A DNA stretch of 64,000 nucleotides, taken from NCBI GenBank assembly GCA_964567785.1, contig CAZMOK010000010.1, positions 1 to 64,000 on the forward strand. Reading direction: 5' to 3'. Shown here piece by piece: positions 1-10,000 of the stretch (positions within the stretch are counted from its first letter, which is position 1; each line of letters opens with the position of its first letter). Source of the DNA: CAZMOK01 sp964567785. Lineage in GTDB: Bacteria > Bacteroidota > Bacteroidia > Bacteroidales > JAGOPY01. The notes beneath the pieces were generated by a model. That model did not search any database. It saw nothing but the letters and a program-made list of their open reading frames with translations, and had not been told where the DNA came from. The position numbers and the translations under genes were made by a program.

Positions 1-53
1 ATGTCTTCCAGATGTCTTCCAGATGTCTTCCAGATGTCTTCCAGATGTCTTCC
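1..53. repeat. 11-bp tandem repeat (minisatellite)
   Basis: Four full copies of ATGTCTTCCAG and a fifth 9-base copy run without interruption from the window edge to the base before the stop codon of the minus-strand gene at 54-1832. The array may continue to the left. No spacers are present, so it is not a CRISPR array. It lies in the 3' untranslated region of that gene. Confidence 0.95.
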
Positions 54-1832
54 CTATTCCACAACAACCTTCCGCGTCACCATACGGCCATCCGAAATAA
101 TCCGGAGTAAATAAATACCCTCCCCAACATCTCCGACATCCACCTGTACCCTTCCTTCACCCGCAACATAGGCATTTTCCTTCACCTTGCTTCCCAAAAT
201 ACTGTAAAGGCATACTCTTACATCACCATCAAAAACTCCTTCAACAAATTCAATATAAAGTACCTCTTTTGCCGGGTTCGGGTATATATTCACAACCGGA
301 CCTGATTTCCCCTCTCCTATGCCGAAACCCTGGTCACAATAAACCGGGTAAATCGCCTGGGTAAGCTTTATGTCCCATCCGTTCGGTTCATCAAAGGCAT
401 GCCAGGTCTCATCCGACCATAACTCGTAGGCTGTGTTTGGGTTAACCTCACCCTCATCGGTGGAAATAAGAGCCAGTGTGTCGCCCTCAGTAGTGGGTAA
501 AATAAGCCCCAGGTAAAACGGACCGTCAACCTCAACTGGGGGATCGAATAGTACAGATGTCATCTTCTCGTTTACCACATTGTCAAATATCTGCGATAGT
601 GGAAGAATGGCTGTTCCGAGCTCTGTGCCCGGAAGCCCCCCTGCCCCATCATTGTCCCAGACCATGAACTCAATATCAGGATCCTGGCCGGAGGCAGCCG
701 AAACATACGCAAACTCAAAAAGCCCTTCATACACGACCTTCATCTCCCTCGGCGGCTCAAAATAATCAGCTTTTGCCAGGTCACCGTACGAATTGTTTCC
801 GCAAACATATCCAAAATCCGGTGGTGATACAGTGAATATGGTCGGGGTGCCGGGAAACGGATAATTCAGTGTGTCGCATACGGGAATGAACTCCTCCTCG
901 AGTTCAACATTATAAGTAACGGTCTGTCCGTCCTGCAGATCCGAAAAACCGCTGTGTGCTTCATAACCTGTGGCTGAAACCGTAATATTGATCAGCCCCG
1001 ATGGCACCCCTTCCAGGGTGTAATTCCCATCCATATCTGTTGTGCTTTCAACAAATCCAGAAGCCGATACAACAGCACCGCTGACAGGTAAGCCGGCATC
1101 CGTATCAGTCACAACGCCGGTTATTGTACCTGTGTATGTGAACGCACTGGGATTGATAAGTAATTTGACAAAATCAATGGCATAACCGTCGCCGGCGCCA
1201 GTGGTGAGATCATCGAAAAGTATGGCAAGACTGTCGGAACTGATCAGGGGCAACTGGCTCTGGGGTATTGAGATATTGATCAGCTTACCTATGGGGCCGG
1301 TCTGTACCAGTGTATTTATCTGCCTTGCAATGTAGGGTGCCTGAACCCCATTGATGGTAACAAAATAGTTGGCCCCCCAAACGGGCGCCTGGAAATCATC
1401 TACAAATATCTGGAGAGCTGCCGAAGTAACAGCAACACCACCCAAATCATAGTTCAGGACAATAGGCCTCGGAAGGTTCTCCGGCCTCGAAGTTCCATTG
1501 GTATATCCGTCCTGCCCCGAGGGTGGATTGCCATCATAACTGGTAACTACCATGATCCTGTCGGTTCCTTCATAATCATCAGGGCCTACAGAAAAGGGAT
1601 AAGAATGGGGCGGTGTGGAGGCGCCTGTAAAAGGATCAAAATTAGTGGGCCATCCAAACCCCAGGTTATCAATATCGCCCACCCTTACCATCACATCAGC
1701 TTCAGGTGTGTTGAACAGTATCACTTCCTGGTCCTCCCAGTCACCGTTAATATCATCACGGCCAATCTGTGAATATCCGGATTGGAATAGAAACAACAGA
1801 ATAAATAAAAAAATAAGATTGCCGGTTTTCAT
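54..1832 (-). CDS. Secreted T9SS cargo protein with carboxypeptidase-regulatory-like domain
   Basis: A 592-residue exported protein of unknown substrate. A signal peptide (about residues 1-21, ending YSQ) is followed by a Gly/Asp-rich beta region. A carboxypeptidase regulatory-like beta-sandwich lies at about 235-312 (GVVTDTDAGLPVSGAVV start, DMDGNYTLEGVP core). A second beta region with several acidic stretches follows, then a C-terminal sorting domain from about 515 (NIYPNPAKEVLYIEF, ending GIYLLRIISDGRMVTRKVVVE). The sorting domain predicts outer-membrane translocation by T9SS and surface attachment or release. No catalytic motif was recognised, so a binding or structural role is possible. 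The gene is divergent from the amylase at 2025, with a 192-bp gap. An 11-bp tandem array begins immediately after its stop codon. Confidence 0.85.
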   Translation of the reverse strand: MKTGNLIFLFILLFLFQSGYSQIGRDDINGDWEDQEVILFNTPEADVMVRVGDIDNLGFGWPTNFDPFTGASTPPHSYPFSVGPDDYEGTDRIMVVTSYDGNPPSGQDGYTNGTSRPENLPRPIVLNYDLGGVAVTSAALQIFVDDFQAPVWGANYFVTINGVQAPYIARQINTLVQTGPIGKLINISIPQSQLPLISSDSLAILFDDLTTGAGDGYAIDFVKLLINPSAFTYTGTITGVVTDTDAGLPVSGAVVSASGFVESTTDMDGNYTLEGVPSGLINITVSATGYEAHSGFSDLQDGQTVTYNVELEEEFIPVCDTLNYPFPGTPTIFTVSPPDFGYVCGNNSYGDLAKADYFEPPREMKVVYEGLFEFAYVSAASGQDPDIEFMVWDNDGAGGLPGTELGTAILPLSQIFDNVVNEKMTSVLFDPPVEVDGPFYLGLILPTTEGDTLALISTDEGEVNPNTAYELWSDETWHAFDEPNGWDIKLTQAIYPVYCDQGFGIGEGKSGPVVNIYPNPAKEVLYIEFVEGVFDGDVRVCLYSILGSKVKENAYVAGEGRVQVDVGDVGEGIYLLRIISDGRMVTRKVVVE

Positions 1833-1984
1833 AAAGGTTGGTTTTTGGAATTAATGATTAAGATTTTCTATTGTTAAAATTACCGTATTTAGAAATGCTA
1901 TCTGCAAAATGCTACATTTATTATTATTGCAATGATAAGAATATCCTGTGTGCCGGGATCCAGATAAGTCATTTTCTTTATTTC

Positions 1985-1992
1985 TAAATTTG
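1985..1992 (+). promoter_or_regulatory. Probable Bacteroidota -7 promoter element of the amylase gene
   Basis: TAAATTTG matches the Bacteroidota primary-sigma -7 consensus TAnnTTTG and lies 33 bases before the amylase ATG. No clear TTG -33 box is seen at the usual distance, so the assignment rests on the -7 match and position. Confidence 0.45.
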
Positions 1993-2024
1993 CAGGTCTG
2001 AATTGAATAAATGCTCCGAGCGAT

Positions 2025-4526
2025 ATGAAACTAAAAGGATCTCTTCTGATTACCGCCTTCCTGATATTATTTTTGAACAACTCTTTTACCCAAAGCTTTA
2101 TGATGCAGGGCTGGTACTGGGATTATCCCAAAACTACAGAGGGCAATAACTGGGCAGATTCCCTGGGCCTCAGGGCCAAAGGATTGTCTGATGCGGGATT
2201 TAACCACATCTGGCTGCCCCCGCTTCCGAAAGCCAGCTTCGGCAACAACAGCAATGGCTATGACCCCTACGACCTGTATGATTATGGCGAATATGAAGGG
2301 GTTACCGGGTTTGGCTCAAGAACCGACCTCGACAGTCTTATAAATGTCTTCGATTCTCTTGGAATAGATGCAGTGGCCGATATGATATACAATCACCGTG
2401 ACGGGGGCGCCGCCGAAGAAAACCCGGCGGTAGAGGATTATGTGGAAAACCTATCCTATTCTACCATTGACAATGGTGGCAATCCCTACCCGTACGACCG
2501 CTATTTCTGTGCCCTGCCTATAGGTGATGCTTCTGGTTACGGAGCGGGCGATTACTATTTCAAGATCAGCTCGGCATCGGGGCATCCCAACTTCAACAAC
2601 TGGGAATATAAGGTCTATATGGAAACTAATGTGGTAGGGTGGCAGAACATGAGCGACCTGACCGAATCTGAGCCAAACGGAGGTGGGGATTGTTCCCAGC
2701 CATACAATGATATCTTCCTGGGAAGAAATATGAATGCCTGGATCGATGATCCGGACAGCTGCAGGACCGATGAATTCCACCTGAATCTTTCAGCATCTGA
2801 TTTCAACTCTTCCGGTGATACGCTCTTTATTTATTTTGGTAAAAGGAACAGCGGTTATTCCGATATGAGGGTCTATGGTATCTGGTCTGCTCCCAGGGCC
2901 GAAGATATTGTAGGTGAACTGGAATACCATACATGGACTGACTTTACTGGTGTCCCTAGCGGGCAGGGGCTCATGGACTGGAACAATTTCAAGCCTAACA
3001 ACGACAACACCACCACTCTCTCAGGGGAATGGGATTACCCCTATTTCTTTTATGATTACGACCAGTTCCAGGATGATACAAAACAGAAGCTCATCGACTG
3101 GACCCAGTGGAACTGGGAAGATGTGGGCGTCAGGGGGATGAGGATGGACGCCATCAAGCACTTCACCCCAGAGTTTGTGGGCGACCTGCTGGATTCCCTT
3201 CACACCTCGGGAATGGACCCGTCTATGGTGGTTGGTGAATGGTATAGTGATAATACTGGAGAACTATCAGGATGGATCAGCGATGTGTACAACTATATGG
3301 ATGCCTCAACCCAAAGTGCGATCCAACCAAAGATATTTGATTTCTCTCTCCGTGAAAACCTCAGGAAGGCTTGCGACGACGGCTCTTTTGATGTCAGGAA
3401 TGTTTTCCAGGGCAGCCTGGCTGATGTGGAAAGTTTATCGGGGTTCAATATAGTGACCTTTGTAAACAACCACGATTTCAGGGACAACAGCGGCTTTGCC
3501 TCACTTATCCATAATGATCCCGGCCTAGCCTATGCATATATCTTGCTTAATAATCAGCTCGGTGTGCCCACCGTGTTTTACCCTGATTATTTCGGATATC
3601 CCCAGGACCCTGTGAAATACCCTTATCATCCTTCTGGCCTTGACCCCCTTAAAGATAAGATCGATAAAATGATGCTGATCCATCAAACCTATGCGTATGG
3701 GGCATCCACCAGGGATTACCTGAACAGGTTCTCAACACCCTATTCGAGCAGTTATTCCTCCGGATCGGCCGACAAAAGCCTGATCTTCCAGCTAAGCGGG
3801 GCAACTGCAGGAAAAGAGGTGGTGGTAGCCATTAACTTCTCATCCAGTACGCTACAGGTTGACCATGGGATCAATCTTGTCAACGGTCTTGGAACAGGAA
3901 GCGAACTGTACGACATTGCCGGAAACTCAGCTTATCCTTATGCTGTGGTGAACGGTTCCGGGCAGATATACATTGAACTGCCCCCGAAAAGCTGGTCTGT
4001 TTGGGTGCAGGGCAACCCCCTGCCCCCGCTGGCCCCCGGATCACTCAAAGTAACCTATGCATCAGCAGATTCGATCGGGCTGGAATGGGAAGACCAGTCG
4101 CCTAATGAAGATGGTTTTGTTATTGAACGCAAAGCAGGCTCAGGAGGCACCTGGGCTTCAATCGATACAGTTGCAACTGATGCCGTTACATATGCCGACA
4201 CATCCCAGACAACCAATGGGATCATATACCACTACAGAGTATACAGCTACAACTCTTCTGGAAATTCAGGGTACAGCAACGAGACAACCTCAGAGAACAA
4301 GAAAATATGGTTGGGGTTTTCTGAAGACTGGGCAGATCCTTTCAACTGGTCCGGCTATCACCTGCCATCAGCACTCGATCATGTATTGATCCCTGTAAAT
4401 ACTGATGGTGGAAATTTCCCGCATCAAAATTCAGGTGGTAACACCTCAGTAAAAGCCATCACAGTTGAAGGCGGCGCTTCATGGACCCTTCCTTCGGGGA
4501 TACAGGTGGAGGTTACAGGGAATTAA
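2025..4526 (+). CDS. Secreted alpha-amylase (GH13) with Fn3 and a C-terminal NW-type module
   Basis: An 833-residue alpha-1,4-glucan hydrolase. The signal peptide ends near residue 22 (NNSFTQ). All four GH13 regions are visible: DAVADMIYNH (Asp119, His125), GMRMDAIKH with nucleophile Asp375, VVGEW with acid/base Glu405, and FVNNHD with Asp484. An insertion at about 135-350 separates regions I and II and may be a carbohydrate-binding subdomain. An Fn3 domain covers about 665-760. The last 70 or so residues (WLGFSEDWADPFNW start, ending EVTGN) resemble the end of the C25 protease at 7094-10261 and replace the usual VYPNP-type T9SS signal. The protein should act outside the cell on starch or glycogen. 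A family B palindrome pair begins six bases after the stop. Confidence 0.93.
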   Translation: MKLKGSLLITAFLILFLNNSFTQSFMMQGWYWDYPKTTEGNNWADSLGLRAKGLSDAGFNHIWLPPLPKASFGNNSNGYDPYDLYDYGEYEGVTGFGSRTDLDSLINVFDSLGIDAVADMIYNHRDGGAAEENPAVEDYVENLSYSTIDNGGNPYPYDRYFCALPIGDASGYGAGDYYFKISSASGHPNFNNWEYKVYMETNVVGWQNMSDLTESEPNGGGDCSQPYNDIFLGRNMNAWIDDPDSCRTDEFHLNLSASDFNSSGDTLFIYFGKRNSGYSDMRVYGIWSAPRAEDIVGELEYHTWTDFTGVPSGQGLMDWNNFKPNNDNTTTLSGEWDYPYFFYDYDQFQDDTKQKLIDWTQWNWEDVGVRGMRMDAIKHFTPEFVGDLLDSLHTSGMDPSMVVGEWYSDNTGELSGWISDVYNYMDASTQSAIQPKIFDFSLRENLRKACDDGSFDVRNVFQGSLADVESLSGFNIVTFVNNHDFRDNSGFASLIHNDPGLAYAYILLNNQLGVPTVFYPDYFGYPQDPVKYPYHPSGLDPLKDKIDKMMLIHQTYAYGASTRDYLNRFSTPYSSSYSSGSADKSLIFQLSGATAGKEVVVAINFSSSTLQVDHGINLVNGLGTGSELYDIAGNSAYPYAVVNGSGQIYIELPPKSWSVWVQGNPLPPLAPGSLKVTYASADSIGLEWEDQSPNEDGFVIERKAGSGGTWASIDTVATDAVTYADTSQTTNGIIYHYRVYSYNSSGNSGYSNETTSENKKIWLGFSEDWADPFNWSGYHLPSALDHVLIPVNTDGGNFPHQNSGGNTSVKAITVEGGASWTLPSGIQVEVTGN

Positions 4527-4531
4527 AATAC

Positions 4532-4567
4532 AGGGACGATGTCCCTAAAAAATTGGGACATCGTCCC
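4532..4567. repeat. Family B palindrome pair (REP-like), copy B1
   Basis: Two 13-bp palindromes, GGGACGATGTCCC (4533-4545) and GGGACATCGTCCC (4555-4567), are exact reverse complements of each other and are separated by an A/T spacer, which is the arrangement of a paired REP (BIME-like) unit. They sit between the amylase stop and the CNNM/CBS gene and overlap the presumed -33 region of the latter. Confidence 0.85.
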
Positions 4568-4577
4568 TGATAACCAT

Positions 4578-4585
4578 TATATTTG
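4578..4585 (+). promoter_or_regulatory. Probable -7 promoter element of the CNNM/CBS gene
   Basis: TATATTTG fits TAnnTTTG and lies 10 bases before the ATG at 4596, which predicts a very short leader. A TTG at 4553-4555 is 22 bases upstream, one or two bases longer than the usual 19-21, and abuts the second family B palindrome, so the repeat may shape this promoter. Confidence 0.5.
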
Positions 4586-4595
4586 TCGTCAGATA

Positions 4596-5651
4596 ATGAC
4601 CCTGCTGATAACATATCTTCTTATCGCTCTTCTTTTCTCCTTTCTCTGCTCAGTGATGGAAGCAGTGATCCTCAGCGTAACCCCTTCTTACATTACAAAA
4701 AATATTAACGAACACAAGGAACATGCCGTATGGCTAAAGAAATACAAGGATAATATCGACAGGCCACTTGCAGCTATACTCACCCTTAATACCTTTGCCC
4801 ATACCATAGGAGCAGCAGGTGTTGGTGCCCAGGCCCAGATCATCTGGGGAAATGAATACCTTTCACTCATCTCTGCCGTGCTTACTATTCTTATCCTGAT
4901 ATTCTCCGAGATAATACCTAAAACCATAGGTGCCAATTACTGGATGAGCCTGACCAGGTTTACGGTATTTATGCTGCGTGTCCTTATGACCATCCTTTAT
5001 CCTTTCGTGATCATCAGCCAGCTCATCACCAGGCTTTTCAATATCAGGGAAAGAAAAAGCGTTCTCAGCCGCGCCGACTTTTCCGCTATGGCAGAACTGG
5101 CCCTTGAAGAAGGGGTCTTCAGGAAAGATGAATCGAAGATCATTCAGAACATTGCCCGCTTCGACAGGCTGAAGGCAAAAGACATCATGACCCCCAGGAC
5201 GGTCATATTTGCCGCACCGGAATTAATGACAGCAGGGGAATTTTATGATTCCAATCCAGAGATACGCTTCTCCAGGATACCACTTTACAGGGAATCGCTT
5301 GACAATATCACCGGTTTTATTCTGAAGGATGAACTTCTCATCAAAATAATTGAAGACTCAAAAGATAAACCGCTTAAATCCTTCGCCAGGGAACTCCCGG
5401 TTGTATATGTCAATCTGCCGATCCCCGACCTTTACAATGCCCTCGCCGACCGTAACGAGCATATCGCACTGGTTGTTGACGAATACGGGGGCACATCAGG
5501 TATCGTAACTCTGGAAGATGTCATTGAAACCATCCTTGGCCTTGAGATAGTCGACGAGCTGGACAATATAGAAGACCTTCGAAAAGCTGCCCGGGAAAAG
5601 TGGGAAGTCAGGGCCGGAAGAATGGGCATTGATGTCAGTGAACTGGGCTGA
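4596..5651 (+). CDS. CNNM/CBS-domain membrane protein (CorC/HlyC family)
   Basis: A 351-residue integral membrane protein. A DUF21/CNNM transmembrane domain fills about residues 1-170 (LLITYLLIALLFSFLCSVMEA start, then IFSEIIPKTIG). It is followed by a linker (LSRADFSAMAELALEEGVF) and a CBS pair at about 195-340 (KDIMTPRTVIF, VVDEYGGTSGIVTLEDVIE). Family members are linked to Mg2+/Co2+ efflux or, in Bacteroidota, GldE-like functions. The usual C-terminal CorC_HlyC domain is absent. An ATG at 4539 also opens the frame, but it lies inside a repeat and upstream of the promoter element, so 4596 is preferred. Family B repeat pairs flank the gene on both sides. Confidence 0.85.
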   Translation: MTLLITYLLIALLFSFLCSVMEAVILSVTPSYITKNINEHKEHAVWLKKYKDNIDRPLAAILTLNTFAHTIGAAGVGAQAQIIWGNEYLSLISAVLTILILIFSEIIPKTIGANYWMSLTRFTVFMLRVLMTILYPFVIISQLITRLFNIRERKSVLSRADFSAMAELALEEGVFRKDESKIIQNIARFDRLKAKDIMTPRTVIFAAPELMTAGEFYDSNPEIRFSRIPLYRESLDNITGFILKDELLIKIIEDSKDKPLKSFARELPVVYVNLPIPDLYNALADRNEHIALVVDEYGGTSGIVTLEDVIETILGLEIVDELDNIEDLRKAAREKWEVRAGRMGIDVSELG

Positions 5652-5656
5652 TCAAA

Positions 5657-5692
5657 AGGACGATGTCCTATAAAAAGAGGGACGTCGTCTCT
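5657..5692. repeat. Family B palindrome pair, copy B2
   Basis: AGGACGATGTCCT (5657-5669) and GGGACGTCGTCTC (5679-5691) form a pair in the convergent gap between the CNNM/CBS gene and the uracil-DNA glycosylase gene. The second palindrome overlaps the glycosylase stop codon on the minus strand, so the repeat ends exactly at a coding boundary. Confidence 0.85.
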
Positions 5693-6287
5693 AAACATAC
5701 TCACAATAATGCCCTGCATCAACCAGCTCCCGGTATTTTCTCACCACCGACTTGAAATCCTCCCAGGCAGGTCTTTTCATAGAAGGGTTTCTCAGAAGAG
5801 CTGCCGGATGGTAAGTTGGCATCATCAACCGTGATCCGAAATACTGCCAGGAACCTCTTTCCTTTGTTATTTTTGGCTCACCGCCCTTCAGGCCTTTCAA
5901 TGCGGTAGCTCCCATAGCCACAATAATGACCGGGTCGATGAGCTCAATCTGTCGCTCCAGATATGGCAGGCAGGCTGCCATCTCCTCCTTCTCCGGCTTT
6001 CGGTTGCCCGGGGGGCGGCACTTAACTATATTACTTATGAATACATGCTCTTCGCGGCTGAAGTTGCAAGCCGTAAGGATCTTGTCAAGCAACCTGCCGG
6101 CTTTTCCGATAAATGCCACACCTTCGCGGTCTTCATCTGCCCCGGGGGCTTCACCGATAAGCATTATCCAGGCACCTGGATTGCCGTTTCCGAAAACCGG
6201 CCTGTTCCTTGAAGCATGTAAGGAACACTTTCTGCATTTTTCAATTTCCTCCCTCAGGCCTTCGAGACGGTAGGATAATTCATCCAT
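5691..6287 (-). CDS. Uracil-DNA glycosylase, family 4 (Fe-S)
   Basis: A 198-residue base-excision repair enzyme that removes uracil from DNA. The family 4 signature is clear: CRKCSLHASR gives the first two cluster cysteines, KCRPPGNRKP and AACLPYLE the other two. The catalytic motif is GEAPGADED near the N-terminus and the second active-site motif is YHPAALLR near the C-terminus. The open frame extends to 6308, but that codon is TTG; the ATG at 6287 gives the usual N-terminus (MDELSYRLEGL). The gene is convergent with the CNNM/CBS gene, and its TAG stop overlaps a family B palindrome. Confidence 0.92.
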   Translation of the reverse strand: MDELSYRLEGLREEIEKCRKCSLHASRNRPVFGNGNPGAWIMLIGEAPGADEDREGVAFIGKAGRLLDKILTACNFSREEHVFISNIVKCRPPGNRKPEKEEMAACLPYLERQIELIDPVIIVAMGATALKGLKGGEPKITKERGSWQYFGSRLMMPTYHPAALLRNPSMKRPAWEDFKSVVRKYRELVDAGHYCEYV

Positions 6288-6521
6288 ATCATCTGATTGT
6301 AAATACAAAGATCAGTGAATACTTTTTGAAAAGCCACCCTTATAATGTGATAAATATCATAAAACAAGAAGAACGGCCTATTGCTCAAGAAGGGGATAAT
6401 CCAACTTGTTGTCCCTGAGCAATAATGGTCACATTGCCGGAAGCAATGAAAATCCTGCTGAAGACACGGCTCTTTCCTCTCTAAAAATCAAGTATGCCTT
6501 GGACTCCGAATCAAGTCAGAT

Positions 6522-6809
6522 TCAGAATCCATTCTGGGATCCTAAAAAGGCAAATCCCACTCCGATAACCACAGCGATTATGAAGTAGATCACAAAGGCT
6601 ATCAACATGAAGATCAGGCTGGCTTTTGCCCAGTTCGCTTTGCTTGGGTTGGCGTTGCCAAATCCCCAGACAAACAACATAACAATGTTAACAATGGGGA
6701 TAGCCATGATAATGAAGGTAATGATCCAGTCACCAAGAGTTACGGGTGGCGGGTTTTGTAGCTGTTGTTGCTGAACATTTTGTTCGGGAGGCTGATTGAC
6801 ATTTTCCAT
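6522..6809 (-). CDS. Small two-helix membrane protein, Pro/Gln-rich N-terminus
   Basis: A 95-residue protein of unknown function. A soluble N-terminus rich in Pro and Gln (NQPPEQNVQQQQLQNPPP) precedes two hydrophobic helices at about residues 27-50 and 62-90. The sequence WGFGNANPSKANWAKASLI lies between them, a layout common in small Bacteroidota membrane proteins and reminiscent of CD225/DUF4870-type proteins. Hydrophobicity and periodicity make it a real gene despite its size. It stands alone between the glycosylase and the C25 protease. Confidence 0.7.
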   Translation of the reverse strand: MENVNQPPEQNVQQQQLQNPPPVTLGDWIITFIIMAIPIVNIVMLFVWGFGNANPSKANWAKASLIFMLIAFVIYFIIAVVIGVGFAFLGSQNGF

Positions 6810-7093
6810 AAAAATAATTTTTTTGATAATAAGAACCTGGGTACTTTAGAGTGTTAAATATAATTGAAATCCGTTGATAAGACAAGTCAAAGATGAATGA
6901 ATTCATAGAACCCCCTAAAACTCAGTAGGTGGAAAAGTACCTTCATGACCCATCCCGATATGAAGCAACGGGTAAAGCTGACATCAAAATTCACAGTACC
7001 CGAAAATTTTACTTAAAAACCGTTCGATTTACACTGGCTATAAGTAATTGAGCAATTGAAATAGTTCTTTCATTCCAGTGCAGCCAAAAATAT

Positions 7094-10000
7094 TTAATTG
7101 CCACTGCCAACAGTAAAGGTTGTGCCCACAGGTATAGACATGGTGGCGCCATCCTCCACTTTAAGCTGATCCACCGCTGGGTTTGCCCCGGCGAAATCAG
7201 CGGGATAATAGTCGCCCATCAGGATCTCAGGGATTGTAACCGTGCATCCCGGTCCGGGCACAACCCCATCGCTCCAGTTGGAAGGGTTGTTCCATTCGCT
7301 GGTATAGCCAAGCCAGCATCCCGGGGGCATAATGTGGACTTCATAATCCTCGGTTTCGCCATAATTATAACTGGAACATGGATCGATTGAAGTAGTGTAG
7401 TAAACTTCCCTTACTCTCAATCTAACAGTGCCAAGGAACGCCGAATCGGGGACATTGAAATAGATGGTATCGTTCGTTTCAGCAGGTATTGAGATTAGCT
7501 CACCAAGTTTTTCATGACTTTCAAAGGTTCCGTTCCGGTTGAAATCGATCCAGGCTGCAATATTATTGACCGAACCATAGTTCCCGGGACATACGATCAA
7601 CTGGTAGCTGCTGTCGATCACCAGGTGAGTGGTAACATCCTGGTAAAAAGTATAATAGGGTGATGATGAGGCCCCTGTGGGATTGTTAAGGGAAGCAACT
7701 TCAACAAGGCTTATGTAATCACCATAACCTGTACCGTAAGTGTAAGCAGGAATGCAATAATCAAGCTCAACCATCCTGTAACCTGCCGGGTCGGTAATGT
7801 CAGGGACCCTGGTGACTGAACTGCTGTCGGTAAGGATAAGCCCGGTGCACCCGGCATCGATATAATCACCTGTCGGGGCCATGGGGCTTATATCGCCGGC
7901 AAGCCAGAAGTAATTATTGCCACCCGTGAGTGTCTGCAAACCCGTTACAGTGATATCTCCCGTAGCCGGGCTTGCTGAGCCGAACAGTGTGGATGTCCCG
8001 AAAGTATTTGAGTTTCCGGTATAGTAAACTCTCAGACTGGTGAGGTCCGACAAATCGGTGGTACCGTTAAGGTTGAAAGTAAGCGACTGCAGGTCGAATG
8101 CGTTCATTGATCCTGACATTACAACCTTAACCCCCAGGATCTCAGCATTTGTATCGCCGGGAGCGATACCGTCAAGGTTATCATGCAAGGCCGTTGAAGA
8201 AACATAAGCCATATCGGCATCGGTCACTATAACCGAGTCGATATGGGGCAGGCAGTTAAAAGCAGTTACGGTGACCTTGATCGTGTCTTCGGAATTGATG
8301 GGGTCGAAAGTCACATCCACGCCACCTCCACTGACAATGCCCGTTCCGAGCAACTGGTAGTCATCTGAAACGGCCACCCTCGCGCCCTCCTGGTCGCAGG
8401 TTACCGCGATCTGTGCTGAACCTACAGGAAGATCAGCCGGGTGAGAGACAGTCATGGCTGCTGGCTGTGCAGTCCTTACCATAAGCGAAGGGTCACCGAA
8501 GATGGTCCAGGTATCGGTCATTTCATCGCCCTGCGAACCATAAACATCATTCATGTTCATGCAACCGTTCATGCAGATGCCCCCGAAAGTCCTTTTTATA
8601 TTTGAGGAATAGGTCTCAACCAGTATATCCACCATTTCATCCTGGCCGCGCATCGGAGGGCTCCAGCTCTGGTTGATCGTTGACATTATGGTCGCTATTG
8701 CGCCTGATGGCTCCCCATTATGCGTCGCCCGGAGCCAGGCTTCACCAAAACAAGTGTTTCCGACGAAATTTCCATTCACACAGGCTACGGAAATTATAAA
8801 AGGCAGCATGTCGTTATTTGCAAGGGCATTCACACCGGCAGTCCCAAAACCTGAGGTGCTCCATGAATAGGTGCTGCCATGGCCAGTATATGTAATTATA
8901 CCTGTTCCGGCATCAACCTCACTCCCGACCATGGCAGATGTAGGGTTGCCGGTGGCATCCTCCCCTTCCTGGCTTCCGTCGTAAAGTTCTGCACCATAAG
9001 TATATGTGAATCCCATATAGTCTGACCGGATATTCCGCTGATGTTCCCAGTCATACTCACCGTCATCTCCCGGGCCCTGGTCTGAGGCAATGCACATTGC
9101 ACGTTCAAAAGAGCCAAGCGATGTGCCTGGGTTCTTTTCGTAATCTATTGTGCGTTGCACCTGGGTCTGGACATCAGCATTGCTTTCGGCTGAAAACCGC
9201 CCCACAAAAATATCGGGGTAATGGTCGCCTCCCACTATATAGCCATAGTCATTGTCAGAATCCCCCGAACTGTATGATGTGGGAACCTGGGCAGCATCCC
9301 CCACCAGCAGAAGAAAAGTGAGTCCGTTAGTGCTGTAATAATTTGCAACATAGGTCTTAATATCTGCAGAAGTGGTACCCACTGCGCTCACGTCGACCAT
9401 TTCGGTTGGAATCCCTGACATGTTCTTCCAGTCGACAAACTCCTGCATATCAGCCATGAACGGGCCATGCGAAATAATCAGCATGTTTCCATCCTCCTCC
9501 ACGGGTGTATATCTAGAAGTACCCTCATATTGTTGGTAGTTCAGGAAGTTTCTGCTGTAAATTCCCTGGAAATTCCTGTCGGTCTTCCCGTCCCCCCGTC
9601 TTCCCGTCAACTGGTTCTCCCCATTATTGTCCACTGCCGCAACTTCCAGGACCAGCCTTTTATATACCCTCAAAACCTTCTTTACTGCGTTATACCTGAA
9701 GGGGTGGATCACAACCACCTGTCCGCGCACGTCCCTGATGATATGCGGACTGCGGAACGTGGCAGCAACACCCGGCCAGAATGCATCGGTTTCGTATTCC
9801 CTGCCATAGGTGTAGGGGACTTCATCCGGATCAATGTCCCTGGTCAGGTTCCCTTTTGAGGGGATGATGTTAACATCCTCAAAATCAACATATTCTTCTT
9901 CGATGACGTTGATTCCCATGCTTGCTCTGTCAGGGATGGCAAGTGATGCTGTAAGTTTTTCCAGGTCCGGTGCCCCTTTGATAAGCATTGGGGTGCTGTT

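Noticed and set aside
4539..4595. Upstream ATG extension of the CNNM/CBS gene
   Set aside because: The extra 19 codons are repeat DNA, lie upstream of the -7 element and precede a natural first transmembrane helix.
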